A stretch of DNA of 64,000 nt from JASLMY01 sp965226475 (GCA_965226475.1 CBDDDJ010000005.1:1054001-1118000), one strand, 5' to 3'; counted from the stretch's first letter, positions 9,024 to 18,479 are shown. The notes: a model not told the origin generated them from the sequence alone. Made by a program: numbers and translations.

Positions 9024-10145
9024 ATGACGATCGAGTTGGGGATGTTCATGATGCCGGTGCACCCCCCGGGGCGCGACCTGGGCAAGGTGTTGGAGGAGGA
9101 CCGCCAGGCGGTGATCCTGGCCGACCGGCTGGGCTTCTCCGAGGCCTGGTGCGGCGAGCATTTCACCTCGACCGCCGAGCCGATCTCCTCGCCCCTGATG
9201 TTCTTCGCCAGCCTCGCCCACGCGACCAGGCAAATCAAATTCGCGACCGGCGTCCTCAACCTGCCGCAGATGCACCCGGCCGTGGTGGCGGCGCAGGTGG
9301 CGATGCTCGACCATCTCTCGGGCGGGCGCTACCTGATGGGGATCGGGCCCGGCGGCTTGGGCAGCGATTTCGAGCTGATGGGCCTGCACGACCGCGAGGT
9401 CCGCGATGAAATGATGCGGGAGTCGATCGACACCATATGCGAAATCTGGCGCCAGGACGCGCCCTACGACATCGCGGGCAAATACTGGCCGATCACAATC
9501 GAGGATTTCGTCTTCGACGGTCTCGGTATCGGCCAGATGCTGAAGCCCAAACAACGGCCGCACCCGCCGATTCTCCTCTCCGTCGTGACGCCCAATTCCG
9601 CCAGCGCGCGGCTGGCCGGGACCCGCGGCTGGTGGCCGGTCTCGGCCAACTTCGTGCAGCCGCGCTATATCGCCAGTCACTGGGACGCCTATGCCGCTGG
9701 CGTCGCCGAGGCGGGCGGCGTCGCGGATCGGTCCGTCTGGCGTATCGCCCGCTCGATCCTGGTGACGGAGAGCGACGGCGAGGCCGACGATTATCTGGCC
9801 GACCCGGACACCGCGCCGCACTTCTACTTCGGCTATTTCCGCGCCCTCTACACCCGGCGCGGCGTGCTGCGCTTCCTCAAGCCCGACGAGGCGATGAGCG
9901 ACGAAGCGGCGACGGTCGAGACGATTGCCCGCTCGATGATCACCTGGGGCTCGCCCGACACGGTCTTGGAAAAGCTGGTGGCGATGCACGAGGACCTGGG
10001 CGATTTCGGCACCCTGCTCATGGTCGGGCACGACTGGGACCGGCCGGCGCTCTGGCGAGGTTCCATGCGGCGGCTGGCCGAGGAGGTGATGCCGCGCTTC
10101 AACCAGCACGTCGCGGCCAAGGGTGGACGCCGGGCGGCGGAATAG
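9024..10145 (+). CDS. LLM class flavin-dependent oxidoreductase
   Basis: A 373-residue luciferase-like monooxygenase fold protein, using reduced FMN to oxygenate or cleave an organic substrate. Typical parts are the N-terminal IELGMFMMPVHPPGRD, RLGFSEAWCGEHFTS, the RQIKFATGVLNLPQMHP strand, the GGRYLMGIGPGGLGSDF loop and the RGWWPVSANF region. ATG 9024 is preceded by AGGAG at about the right distance. The next gene (2OG oxygenase) begins 4 bp after its stop, so the two are probably co-transcribed. This is one of three LLM enzymes in the window. The substrate is unknown. Confidence 0.9.
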   Translation: MTIELGMFMMPVHPPGRDLGKVLEEDRQAVILADRLGFSEAWCGEHFTSTAEPISSPLMFFASLAHATRQIKFATGVLNLPQMHPAVVAAQVAMLDHLSGGRYLMGIGPGGLGSDFELMGLHDREVRDEMMRESIDTICEIWRQDAPYDIAGKYWPITIEDFVFDGLGIGQMLKPKQRPHPPILLSVVTPNSASARLAGTRGWWPVSANFVQPRYIASHWDAYAAGVAEAGGVADRSVWRIARSILVTESDGEADDYLADPDTAPHFYFGYFRALYTRRGVLRFLKPDEAMSDEAATVETIARSMITWGSPDTVLEKLVAMHEDLGDFGTLLMVGHDWDRPALWRGSMRRLAEEVMPRFNQHVAAKGGRRAAE

Positions 10146-10877
10146 CGCCATGACCGGGGCGGGCGTCGAGACGCTGGTCGATACGGCCCGCTATCCGCTC
10201 GACCGGCCCGACGATCCAAATTGGGTGGATCTGCTGGCGCGGGGGCGCGCCGAGCTGGCGGCGGCCGGCAGCTTCAACCTCGACGGCTTCCTCCACGAAG
10301 AGGCGATTTCCCGGGCCGTGGCCGAGATCGAGGCGGGCCTGGCCCGATGCGCCCACCATCACCTGGCGGAGCACAACATCTATTTCTCCGACGAGGAGAA
10401 CGGCGGGGCGGCGACGGCGAAGACGCTCCGCTCCTCCAACTGGACGCTCGCGGGCGATCAGCTGCGCGGTGGCGTGCTGGACCGGGTCTATCGATGGCCG
10501 GGCCTTCCGACGTTCCTCGCCGCGCTCTTTGACCAGCCGGCGCTCTATCCCATGGCCGACCCGCTGGCCTGCCTCAACGCCATGAGCTACGGCCCCGGCG
10601 ACGGCCTCGGCTGGCACTTTGACCGGGCCGAGTTCACCGTGACCCTGTTGCTGCGCGCCGCTGGCGCCGGCGGTCTGTTCGAATACCGCCGCAATCTCCG
10701 CGCCGCCGACGATGCCAACCGCAAAGGCGTCGCCCGGTTTCTCCGGGGCGAGGACCCCGACGTCGCCGCCATCGCGCTGGCGCCCGGGACCCTCAACATC
10801 TTCGCCGGCTACCGCTCGGCCCACCAAGTGACGCCGGTCGCCCAGGGGCCATCGCGCCTGATCTCGGTATTAAGTTT

Positions 10878-11902
10878 GGCTCAATTCGTGAAATGTATGC
10901 GTCACCTTGTTACGGCGGCGGCGAGGCAGGCTCGGTCATTGGCGCCGGGGGCGAGGCCGACGAGGTGGAACCAGCTCAGGTAGTTGTCCAGATAGCGGGT
11001 GGCGCTGCCGCGGCGGGGACGCAGCAAGTCCTTCAACCGGCTGTGGCGGCTGTTCACCGTCTGCACATGCAGATCGCCCCGAACCCGTTCCCCCATCGAG
11101 CGGTTGAGTGCTTCGTGGCTCACCCCGAGCGCGGCGGCGCAAGGTGGATAGCTCGCGCCACCGTCGGAGACCAGCAGGGCGTCCTTCGCGACCACCGGGT
11201 CGAGAGCAGCCGTGAGCGCCGCCGCGTCGACCCTGGGCAGCACCGCGCTCACCGTCGTCCCGCTCCGGTCCGCCGCCATGAGAACCGGCACCTGCTCGCG
11301 CGAGAGGCCGCGCTTCTTCGCCTTGCCGCCCCGCCGCCGTGCCTTGCGTCCCAGCCCGCGCGCGCCCTTCCGGCTCTCCAGGACGTAGGTCTCGTCCGCT
11401 TCCACGATCCCCTTGAGCACCTCCGAATCGCTCCGCGCCGCCGCCAGAAACCGGTGACGCCAGCGGAACGCCGTGCTCACCGCCACGTCGCAGCGCGCCG
11501 CCGAGGCCTTCACCGTCTCCCCCTCCGCCAGCGACGCCCCGAACGACAGCCAGCGTTCCTTGTGGTGCAGGCCCGACAGCGGCGTACCGGTCAGCGCGTT
11601 GAAGGTCCTGCCGCAGCCCTTGCACTGGTAGCGCCGCAGACCCCGCGCCATACCGCGCGAAACCGCCCCTTCGCTCGCGCAGTGCGGACAGCGCCGGGCC
11701 TCGTCCACACCAAGCTCGATCGCGGCCTTCGATGCCTCGCCTTCGCTCCGGCCCGACAGCACCGCGAGCGCCTCGTGCCGCTGCACGCGCGTCAGCCCGC
11801 GCGCCGCCGAAAGCCACACCTGGAAACCCTTGCCGTCCATGACCCAACCTCCTGACATTCCGAGCATTCTATCATAAATGCATACGTTTCACGAATTGAG
11901 CC
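10878..11902 (-). mobile_element. IS1595-family insertion sequence, 1025 bp, 8-bp target duplication TTAAGTTT
   Basis: The ends are near-perfect inverted repeats starting GGCTCAATTCGTGAAA and running about 23 bp (10878-10900 and 11880-11902). The 8-bp sequence TTAAGTTT lies directly outside both ends (10870-10877 and 11903-11910), the duplication size known for IS1595. The element carries one transposase gene on the minus strand and sits inside the 2OG oxygenase gene. The intact repeats, perfect duplication and open transposase frame all indicate a recent insertion. Confidence 0.93.
10902..11840 (-). CDS. IS1595-family transposase (ISXO2-like DDE, zinc ribbon)
   Basis: A 312-residue transposase. 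The N-terminal third holds a Zn-ribbon with Cys pairs CPHC (about residues 50-53) and CKGC, followed by RTFNALTGTPL, typical for IS1595. The catalytic core has GIVEADETYVLES, SDGGASYPP and NSRHSRLKDLLR, the expected acidic/Asn positions of the ISXO2-like domain. I prefer ATG 11840 because AGGAGG lies just upstream; an ATG at 11867 is also in frame. No frameshift or internal stop is seen, so it may be active. Confidence 0.92.
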   Translation of the reverse strand: MDGKGFQVWLSAARGLTRVQRHEALAVLSGRSEGEASKAAIELGVDEARRCPHCASEGAVSRGMARGLRRYQCKGCGRTFNALTGTPLSGLHHKERWLSFGASLAEGETVKASAARCDVAVSTAFRWRHRFLAAARSDSEVLKGIVEADETYVLESRKGARGLGRKARRRGGKAKKRGLSREQVPVLMAADRSGTTVSAVLPRVDAAALTAALDPVVAKDALLVSDGGASYPPCAAALGVSHEALNRSMGERVRGDLHVQTVNSRHSRLKDLLRPRRGSATRYLDNYLSWFHLVGLAPGANDRACLAAAVTR

Positions 11903-11979
11903 TTAAGTTTCATGGAACGCGACGACGTCGTTTTCACCGCCGCCGACCGCCGCCGCTTCTACGGCAGGAGCGCGCCGGA

Positions 11980-13221
11980 TCAGTCCTCGCGCGCCGGTCT
12001 CGGTTCGCCGAAGAGGTAGCCCTGGCCGAAATCGAGTTCATAGTCCAGAAGCTCGACCACTTCGCGCTCGTCCTCGATGCGGTCGGCGATGAGGTCGACG
12101 CTGTTGCGCCGGAGCGCCTCCTTGAAGTCGGCCGGGTGCAGGACGGCGCCGCCCTCGCGTCCATCTCCCAGCAGGAGATCGGAGGAGACCTTGACGAACT
12201 TCACGTGCTGTCGCGGCAGCGAGTCGAAGTCGATATTCAGGTCGTGGACCTGGTCCATCGAGAAACGGAAGCCGAGTTTCGCCAGGCGGTCGAGACAAAC
12301 CTGGACCCGGTCTTGGTGGCGCAGCAAATCGGACTGCGATAATTCGAACACCAAGCGGTCGGCGAGGTCGGAATTGCCCTCGAGGTAGAGCACGAACTCG
12401 GTGATGAAATCGTCGTCGGCCAGCGTGTGGGAAGAGACGTTGATGAAGAGCGGCCCGCCGCGCTTGCGCTGCTTGATCTTGCGGGCGACCTGCACGCAGC
12501 GAAACAACAGAAGATTGTCGATGGTGCTGATCAGCCCGGCCTCGCGGGCGGCCTCCAGATAGTCGTCCGGCATGACCACCTCGCCAGTGGGCGTGCGCAG
12601 GCGGGAATAGGCCTCGTGGAAGCGGATCTTGCGCTGCGGCAGGCTGACGATCGGCTGCAGGTAAAGATCGATGCGATTGTCGCCGAGCGCGGAGCGAATG
12701 GTGTCGAGGATGTCGCCCGAGCTCTCCGCCGGCGCCGTCGGCACGACGCGGAGAGGCGTCCGTCCGCCACCGCCGACCGCCGCGCCAGCCGCCCTGGCGG
12801 TCATGCCGGCCTGGCGCGCGCCGCCCCGGACCCCCGCGAGCTGGCCCAGTTGGTCCTGCAACACCCGCATCTCGGCGATCATCGCATGCCCGGCGCCGTG
12901 CTCGACCCGCTCCTCGAGTTCATCGATCGTCCGGCGGGCCTCGGTCAGTTCGCCGACCAGCTCATTCTGGCCGCTCCTTAGCGCCTCGATGTCGATCGCA
13001 TGGGCGCTCCAGGCCTGGCGGATCGTCTCGTCGATGTCTCCGGACTGGCGACGGCGGGAGATGATTTCATGCAACAATACCAACGCGAGGAAGAAACCGC
13101 CGCCCGCGATTTAGCCCGTGGTCACGCCGACATCGGGCACCATGGTCGGCAGGACCAGGGCGAAGATGGTGGCGAGTACGCCGTAGCTGATGATGGAAAG
13201 AAGGTGCGAGAAGATGGTCAT
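11980..13221 (-). pseudogene. TipF-like membrane EAL-domain protein with an in-frame stop codon
   Basis: From ATG 13221 the frame encodes a first membrane segment (IISYGVLATIFALVLPTMV), then TAA at 13113-13111, and continues in the same frame with a second hydrophobic stretch (IAGGGFFLALVLLHEII), a coiled-coil-like region (LVGELTEARRTIDELEERVE) and an EAL domain. EAL landmarks are LYLQPIVSLPQRKIRF, HEAYSRLR, FINVSSHTL and FELSQSD. The metal-binding DDFG is MDQVH here and the late AEGVE is ADRIED, so cyclic-di-GMP hydrolysis is unlikely. This layout resembles flagellar TipF proteins that bind but do not cleave cyclic di-GMP. The stop leaves either a dead gene or a shortened protein restarting near TTG 13083. 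Confidence 0.7.
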
Positions 13222-13318
13222 GGGGCCTTCACTCTTGCTGGCGAGCCGGAGTTTGCGGGCCGGGTCTTGACAATCGGTTAACCAAGGGGGATAGCGCCCG
13301 CTGGCAGCGAGGTGAGGC

Positions 13319-14506
13319 ATGGCGATGAACATCGATTTGAAAGACTCGGGACCCGTCGGCGCACGGGCCGAGGTGGAGGCGCTGACCTCGTCCAAGATCC
13401 GCGATGTCGCCAACGCGGCGATGGGGATCGAGGGCATCATCGCGCTGTGGTACGGCGAGCCGGACCAGCCGACACCCGAGTTCATCAACCGCGCCGCCGC
13501 CGAGGCGCTGACCGCCGGACGCACTTTCTATACCGAGAATCGCGGCATCGACGAGCTGCGCCAGACGATTGCCGACTACATGACCGACCTGCACGGCCGG
13601 CCGATCGATTTCGAGCGGGTCAGCGTCACCGCTTCCGGCATGAGCGGGGTCAACCTGGTACAGCAGGTGCTGACCAACCCGGGCGACAACGTCGTCGTGG
13701 TCGGGCCGATCTGGCCCAACCTGATCCAGACCGTGCGGCTGATGAGCGGCGAGCCGCGCTTCGTCGGCCTTCGCCTCGGCAACCAGGGCTGGCGGCTCGA
13801 CATGGACGAGCTGTTCGACCGGGTCGACGGGCGGACCCGGGCGATCATGGTGAATTCGCCCTCCAACCCGACCGGCTGGGTCGCGACACGCGAGATACAG
13901 CGCCAAATCCTGGAGTTCTGCCGCGAGCGCGGGATTTGGCTGATCGCGGACGAGGTCTATGCCCGCCTGATCTATGACGGCGGCCGCGCCGCGCCCTCTT
14001 TCGTCGACCTCGCAGAGCCCGAGGACAGGATGATCGCCATCAACAGCTTCTCCAAGTCCTGGTGCATGACCGGCTGGCGGCTCGGCTGGCTGGTGGCGCC
14101 GCCGAGCCTGGGGCCGATCCTGGAGAAGTGTATCGAATTCCACTATTCCTGCCCGGCCGAATTCAGCCAGGTGGCCGGCATCACCGCGATCCGGGACGGC
14201 GAGCCCTTCGTCGCCGATCTGGTGCGCCGCTATGGCGAACTTCGCCGGATCACCATCGATCGCCTGCGCGCCCACCCCCGGATTCGGCTGGCGGAACCGG
14301 AAGGCGCCTTCTACGGATTCTTCGCCGTCGACGGCATGACGGACAGCCTGGACTGGTGCACCCGGGTGGTGCGGGAGAGCAAGGTCGGGCTCGCGCCGGG
14401 GTCCGCCTTCGGGCCAAAGAGCGAGGGTTTCATCCGCCTCTGCTATGCTCAGAGCCGAGACCGCCTGGTCGAGGCCTTCGATCGCCTCGACCCTTTCCTC
14501 GCGTGA
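13319..14506 (+). CDS. class I/II pyridoxal-phosphate-dependent aminotransferase
   Basis: A 395-residue fold-type I aminotransferase. Seen: NSPSNPTGW with the PLP-contacting Asn183, DEVYARLIYD with Asp211 and Tyr214, and SFSKSWCMTGWRLGW with the Schiff-base Lys246. The substrate-binding YGEPDQPTPEF and C-terminal GSAFGPKSEGFIRLCYAQS regions fit the aspartate aminotransferase-like subgroup. ATG 13319 is preceded by GAGGTGAGG. The adenosine deaminase-like gene begins 10 bp after its stop, suggesting a two-gene operon. The amino donor and acceptor cannot be assigned. Confidence 0.92.
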   Translation: MAMNIDLKDSGPVGARAEVEALTSSKIRDVANAAMGIEGIIALWYGEPDQPTPEFINRAAAEALTAGRTFYTENRGIDELRQTIADYMTDLHGRPIDFERVSVTASGMSGVNLVQQVLTNPGDNVVVVGPIWPNLIQTVRLMSGEPRFVGLRLGNQGWRLDMDELFDRVDGRTRAIMVNSPSNPTGWVATREIQRQILEFCRERGIWLIADEVYARLIYDGGRAAPSFVDLAEPEDRMIAINSFSKSWCMTGWRLGWLVAPPSLGPILEKCIEFHYSCPAEFSQVAGITAIRDGEPFVADLVRRYGELRRITIDRLRAHPRIRLAEPEGAFYGFFAVDGMTDSLDWCTRVVRESKVGLAPGSAFGPKSEGFIRLCYAQSRDRLVEAFDRLDPFLA

Positions 14507-14516
14507 GGCTGGAGCG

Positions 14517-15605
14517 ATGACCGGGGCCCGCGACCTCCGCGCCCTGCCGAAAGCGCATCTCCATATCCACCTCGAAGGCGCGATGCGGCGAGAAACGCTG
14601 GAAGAACTCTGCCAACGCTACGACGTTCCCGTTCCGCCCGATACGCGTGGCCAGCGGTTCGACAATTTCGACGGTTTCGTCGAAACCTATTTCGCCGCCT
14701 GCCGCTGTCTCGTCACCCGCGACGATCTCGCCCGCCTGGTCCGGGAGGTGGCGGAGGACGCGGCGGCGCACGGCGCCTGGTGGATCGAACCCGCTTTCGA
14801 TGCCGAACGCTTCATGGTGCCGGGCCCGGACAGGCGGCCGCCACTCTTCGCCAGCCAGGAAGAGGGCTGGGAGTTCGCGCTCGAGGCGGCGCAAGCGGCG
14901 GGTCGCGCGACCGGTGTCGGCATCGGCTACCTCTCCGCCGTCGACCGATCGCAGCCCGTCGAGCAGGCCCTGGAGCGGGCCCGGATCACCGCCGAATTGG
15001 TTAAACGCGACCGCCATGGGATCGAGAGCGGCATGGCCTCCCTCACCGGGCGCCACGCCGGAATCGTCGCCTTCGGCCTGCACGGCAACGAGGAGGGCTT
15101 CCCGCCCGAACCCTTCGCCGAGGCCTTCCGTATCGCCCTCGACGACACGGGCCTGCTGTCGGCGCCGCACGCGGGCGAAATCGCGCCCTGGCCCGATGGC
15201 GGGCCCGCCTCGGTCCGCGATGCCCTCGACCATCTCGGCGCCGACCGCATAATGCACGGCGTTCTGGCGATAGAGGACGAAGCGCTGCTGAATCGCCTGG
15301 GCGAGGCCGGCGTCTACCTCGACGTCTGCCCGTCCTCGAACCTGTTGCTGAACGTCTTCCCGGACGTCGCCGCCCACGCCCTGCCGCGCTTGTTGGAGCT
15401 GGGCATCCCCTGCGACCTCGGCAGCGACGATCCCCTGCTCTTCGGCCCCGACCTGGTCGACGAGTTCACGCTCGCCCGCGAGGAGATGGGCCTCGACGAT
15501 CACGCACTCGCCGACCTCGCCCGGAGCTCCTTCGAATACTCGGGTGCGCCCTCGGAAGTGAAGGCCGCCGGCCTCGCCGCGATCGGGGACTGGCTCGGGG
15601 GCTGA
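14517..15605 (+). CDS. adenosine deaminase family protein (adenosine or adenine deaminase)
   Basis: A 362-residue TIM-barrel deaminase. It shows the Zn ligand pair in KAHLHIHLEGAM (His16 and His18), the catalytic HAGE region, the SSNLLL segment, and SDDPLLF with the adjacent metal/catalytic Asp residues. Members remove the 6-amino group of adenosine or adenine. The family also contains amino-deoxyfutalosine and other deaminases, so the precise base is uncertain. The start is ATG 14517 after GGAG, 10 bp downstream of the aminotransferase. It ends just before a convergent alpha/beta hydrolase gene. Confidence 0.85.
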   Translation: MTGARDLRALPKAHLHIHLEGAMRRETLEELCQRYDVPVPPDTRGQRFDNFDGFVETYFAACRCLVTRDDLARLVREVAEDAAAHGAWWIEPAFDAERFMVPGPDRRPPLFASQEEGWEFALEAAQAAGRATGVGIGYLSAVDRSQPVEQALERARITAELVKRDRHGIESGMASLTGRHAGIVAFGLHGNEEGFPPEPFAEAFRIALDDTGLLSAPHAGEIAPWPDGGPASVRDALDHLGADRIMHGVLAIEDEALLNRLGEAGVYLDVCPSSNLLLNVFPDVAAHALPRLLELGIPCDLGSDDPLLFGPDLVDEFTLAREEMGLDDHALADLARSSFEYSGAPSEVKAAGLAAIGDWLGG

Positions 15606-15612
15606 GGCTCCC

Positions 15613-16302
15613 TCACCCGTTCAAGATGATCCCGGTCAACTCGTCCGGCGTGCTCAACATCGGATAATGGCCCGTGTCGAGTTCGTGCCAGCGGGCGCCC
15701 AAGGTCTCGGCGCAGCGCCGTTGATGGGGCTCGCCCGGGTTCTGGGCCTGGCGGCAATAGAGCACGGAAGCCTCCCAGGGTATCTCCCAGAACTTTTCCA
15801 GGACCACGGGCTCGGTGAAGCAGCCGATGGGATGGAGCGTGATCCGGTCCACGGTCCAGGCACGCAATTCGGGCTCCAGGTCCTTGAACAGCCGGCCCTC
15901 GGCGTCGGCGCGGTCGGGGCCGCGGGCGATCTCCGTGGTGATCGCCGCGGCGCGGGACACGATATCGGCGATCCTCTCGCCATGCCTCAGCGCCAGCGCG
16001 TCGGCGAAGACCAGCCGCGAGACGCGCTCGGGCACCGTCTCCGCCACCTTGGCCATCACCATGCCACCGCTGGAGGTGCCGGCCAGGACCACGTCGTCCA
16101 GGTCCTCCATGAACAGCAGCCGGGCAACCTCTTCGGCATGGCTTTCGGTGGTGATGCCGGGACGGATCGCGCCGGCCCGTTCGGCGCAGCCGTCGAGACT
16201 CGGCGTCAACACGCGGTGGCCGGCATCCATGAGCCGCGCCGCGACTGGACTCCAGATCCAGCCGCCCTGATAGGCGCCGTGGATCAACACGAACGTCGTC
16301 AT
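15613..16302 (-). CDS. alpha/beta hydrolase (EstC / hydroxynitrile-lyase-like)
   Basis: A 229-residue single-domain alpha/beta hydrolase of the small esterase subfamily that also contains plant hydroxynitrile lyases and salicylate esterases. Motifs: TFVLIHGAYQGGWIWSPVA with the oxyanion HGA, nucleophile elbow GTSSGGM with the central Ser, and the terminal DTGHYPML with the catalytic His. It lies 8 bp from the convergent deaminase gene and 12 bp downstream of the VOC gene, with which it probably forms an operon read leftward. Confidence 0.87.
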   Translation of the reverse strand: MTTFVLIHGAYQGGWIWSPVAARLMDAGHRVLTPSLDGCAERAGAIRPGITTESHAEEVARLLFMEDLDDVVLAGTSSGGMVMAKVAETVPERVSRLVFADALALRHGERIADIVSRAAAITTEIARGPDRADAEGRLFKDLEPELRAWTVDRITLHPIGCFTEPVVLEKFWEIPWEASVLYCRQAQNPGEPHQRRCAETLGARWHELDTGHYPMLSTPDELTGIILNG

Positions 16303-16314
16303 GTGGGCCTCACT

Positions 16315-16755
16315 CTACCACTTGCCGGTGTTTTCCATCGAAGCCCAGGGTTCGGCCGCGTCGCGCGGGCCGCCCTTCTGCAACAGCTCCACCGAGACGT
16401 TGTCGGGAGAGCGGACGAAAGCCATGTAGCCGTCGCGCGGCGGCCGGTTGATGGTGACGCCGCCGTCCTGGAGTTTCTGGCAGGTGTCGTAGATGTCATC
16501 GACCTCGAAGGCCAGGTGGCCGAAGTTTCGGCCCTCGCCATAGTCCTCCGGGTCCCAGTTGTAGGTGAGCTCCAAGAGCGGCGCCTTGGCCTCGCGCGCG
16601 GCCTGCTCGTCCTCGGCGGCGGCGAGGAAGATGTTGGTATAGCGGCCCTTCTCGCTCTCGGTGCGGCGCACCTCGACCATGCCCAGCAAGCCGCAATAGA
16701 AACCGAGTGTCCGATCGAGATCGGTGACGCGCACCATGGTGTGGAGATATTTCAT
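16315..16755 (-). CDS. VOC family protein, lactoylglutathione lyase-like
   Basis: A 146-residue glyoxalase-I-like protein starting MKYLHTMVRVTDLDRTLGFY and containing LLGMVEVRRTESEKGRYTN, LELTYNW and GHLAFEVDDIYDTC, all typical of glyoxalase I. Likely metal ligands are His5, a Glu in the LLELTYNW strand, His in NFGHLAFEV, and Glu in NVSVELLQ. It may detoxify methylglyoxal-glutathione adducts, but VOC proteins with this look also serve other chemistry. Start 16755 is preceded by GGATCCCC. The ThDP enzyme lies 68 bp upstream on the same strand. Confidence 0.85.
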   Translation of the reverse strand: MKYLHTMVRVTDLDRTLGFYCGLLGMVEVRRTESEKGRYTNIFLAAAEDEQAAREAKAPLLELTYNWDPEDYGEGRNFGHLAFEVDDIYDTCQKLQDGGVTINRPPRDGYMAFVRSPDNVSVELLQKGGPRDAAEPWASMENTGKW

Positions 16756-16823
16756 CGGGGATCCTCCCTCGGCGGATATCGTTGCGTGATTGATAACATG
16801 TCGGCGGTCGCCGGCAAGCCTCC

Positions 16824-18479
16824 TCAACCAAACGGCCGGAGGTTGGAGATCGCCTGTTCCTCGCTCGTGATGAATTCCAGCAGCGCCGCCTGGCCGTTCT
16901 CCGTCGCCTGGCGCGCGCGCAGGAAGGCGGGGCCAACGTCGGCCGGATCCGCCACCCGCTCCGCCCAGCCGCCGAGCGCGCGGGCGATATCGGCATAGTC
17001 GCCGCCGACGTCGCGGGTGCGGTAGCGCTGGTGGCTGCGGGCCATGTGGGTGACCTCCACCGCCATGGTCGAGTTCTTCAAGACGACGGTGCAGATCGGC
17101 AGGTTCATCCGCACGGAGGTCTCGAAATCGAGTCCGGTCATGCCGAAGGCGGCGTCGCCCATGATGTTGACGCAGAACTTGTCGGGTGCCGCCAGCTTGG
17201 CCCCGATGGTGAGGCCGAGGCCGGTGCCGAGCTGGTGCGACTTGCCCCAGCCGAGATAGGTCCTGGGCCCGTCCGTCTCGTAGAACGGCATGATCTCGTA
17301 GCGCGGGTTGCCGGCATCATGGGTGACGATGGCCTCCGATGGCGGCACGTTCCGCATCAACTCCCAGATCACCCGGTAGGGATTGATCGGCACTTCGTCC
17401 GAGGTGAGCTTGCCCATCCATTCGGCGAGCCAGGCCTCGTGCACCTTGGCGATCTCGCCCGCCGTATCGCGCGCCTGGCGGGCCGGGCCGGCGCTCAGCA
17501 AATCCTGGGCGCAATCGATGAACTGTCGCAGCACAAGTTTGGCGTCGCCCAGGATCGGGTGGTCGGCGGCGTAACCCTTGTTGAGGTCGATGGCGTCGTT
17601 GGTGACATGGATGATGGTCTTGCCCGCCGGGATCGGCGTCACCATGCCGTGGCGCGTCAGACTGGTGCCGACGGCCAGCACCAGGTCGGCTTCAGCCAGG
17701 AAGTGGCGGGTGGTGCCGTTCATCACGCCGTGGCCGCTGCCGACGGACAGCGGATGGTGGCGCTCCGAGATCGCGCTCTTGCCCTCCATCGTCGTCATCA
17801 CCGGAATTTCCAGCGCCTCGGCCAGCGCCGCCAGTTCGGCCGTCGCCTTGGCGTAGAGCACGCCGGCGCCGGCCACCAGAAGCGGCCGTTGGGCGGCGAG
17901 CAGCGCCCGGGTCGCGGCGTCGATGTCGGCCGGATCGCCTTGGCTGCGGGTGGCGCGCACCGGCTGGTAGGCGTCGATCTCGGCGTCGTCGATCTCCTGG
18001 GCGCCAACGTCCTGCGGCAGCTCCACCATCACCGGGCCCGGGCGGCCGGTCTTGAGGCGGGAAAGCGCGCGGCGCATCGCCGGCACGGTTCGCTCCGGCA
18101 CCGAGATCTGTTCCACCGATTTGGTCATGGATTCATACCCGCGCGGCGCGCTGTAGAGGGGGAAGACCCCGTCCTGGGCACGGTTATGGCCGAGCGGGAG
18201 GAGCAGCATGGGCGTAGAATCCGAATAGGCCGTGGCGATGCCGGGATAGGCGTTCTCCGCCCCCGGTCCGTACTGCATGGCGAAAACGGCGGGCGGCTTG
18301 CCGTTGGAGACCCGCGCGAAGCCGTCGGCGATGCCGACGCCGACCCGTTCCTGCCGGCAGATCACCGGCTGGATGCCGATCGAGGCGGCGGATTCGATCA
18401 AGGGCGTGGTCGGATAGCAGCAGAGGTATTCCACCCCCTCGGCTTCGAGGATTCGGGCGATGGCGTCGTAGATCAACAT
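16824..18479 (-). CDS. thiamine-pyrophosphate-dependent enzyme, acetolactate-synthase-like
   Basis: A 551-residue ThDP enzyme with the three domains of the acetolactate synthase/benzoylformate decarboxylase group. The N-terminal Pyr domain has the activating Glu in CRQERVGVGIADGFAR. The middle domain has LLVAGAGVLYAKATAELAALAEAL and LVLAVGTSLT. The C-terminal PP domain has GDAAFGMTGLDFETSVRMNLP and the Asn of LKNSTMAVE, the ThDP-magnesium motif. It lacks features that would fix it as a biosynthetic ALS, and no small subunit is nearby. It probably decarboxylates or carboligates a 2-oxoacid. The frame starts ATG 18479 with AGGGAGACACCC upstream. Confidence 0.88.
   Translation of the reverse strand: MLIYDAIARILEAEGVEYLCCYPTTPLIESAASIGIQPVICRQERVGVGIADGFARVSNGKPPAVFAMQYGPGAENAYPGIATAYSDSTPMLLLPLGHNRAQDGVFPLYSAPRGYESMTKSVEQISVPERTVPAMRRALSRLKTGRPGPVMVELPQDVGAQEIDDAEIDAYQPVRATRSQGDPADIDAATRALLAAQRPLLVAGAGVLYAKATAELAALAEALEIPVMTTMEGKSAISERHHPLSVGSGHGVMNGTTRHFLAEADLVLAVGTSLTRHGMVTPIPAGKTIIHVTNDAIDLNKGYAADHPILGDAKLVLRQFIDCAQDLLSAGPARQARDTAGEIAKVHEAWLAEWMGKLTSDEVPINPYRVIWELMRNVPPSEAIVTHDAGNPRYEIMPFYETDGPRTYLGWGKSHQLGTGLGLTIGAKLAAPDKFCVNIMGDAAFGMTGLDFETSVRMNLPICTVVLKNSTMAVEVTHMARSHQRYRTRDVGGDYADIARALGGWAERVADPADVGPAFLRARQATENGQAALLEFITSEEQAISNLRPFG

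Larger units (their letters stand above)
10150..12019 (+). pseudogene. 2OG-Fe(II) oxygenase gene split by an IS1595-family element
   Basis: The N-terminal 242 residues (10150-10877) show an Fe(II)/2-oxoglutarate oxygenase: GLGWHFDRAEF with iron ligands His156 and Asp158, third ligand His225 in YRSAHQVTPV, and the 2OG-binding Arg236 in GPSRLIS. The gene is then interrupted. When the element and one 8-bp target copy are removed, the frame continues at 11903 as LSFMERDDVVFTAADRRRFYGRS and ends at TAG 12019, giving a protein of about 278 residues. The interrupted product reads a few residues into the element and lacks its C-terminus. It follows the LLM gene by 4 bp. Confidence 0.85.

Noticed and set aside
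5694..10145. A single plus-strand open frame of 1,483 codons
   Set aside because: Only its last quarter (from ATG 9024) is a real protein. The rest is Arg/Gly-rich shadow sequence overlapping the CoA-transferase and TRAP genes in other frames, which is common in high-GC DNA.
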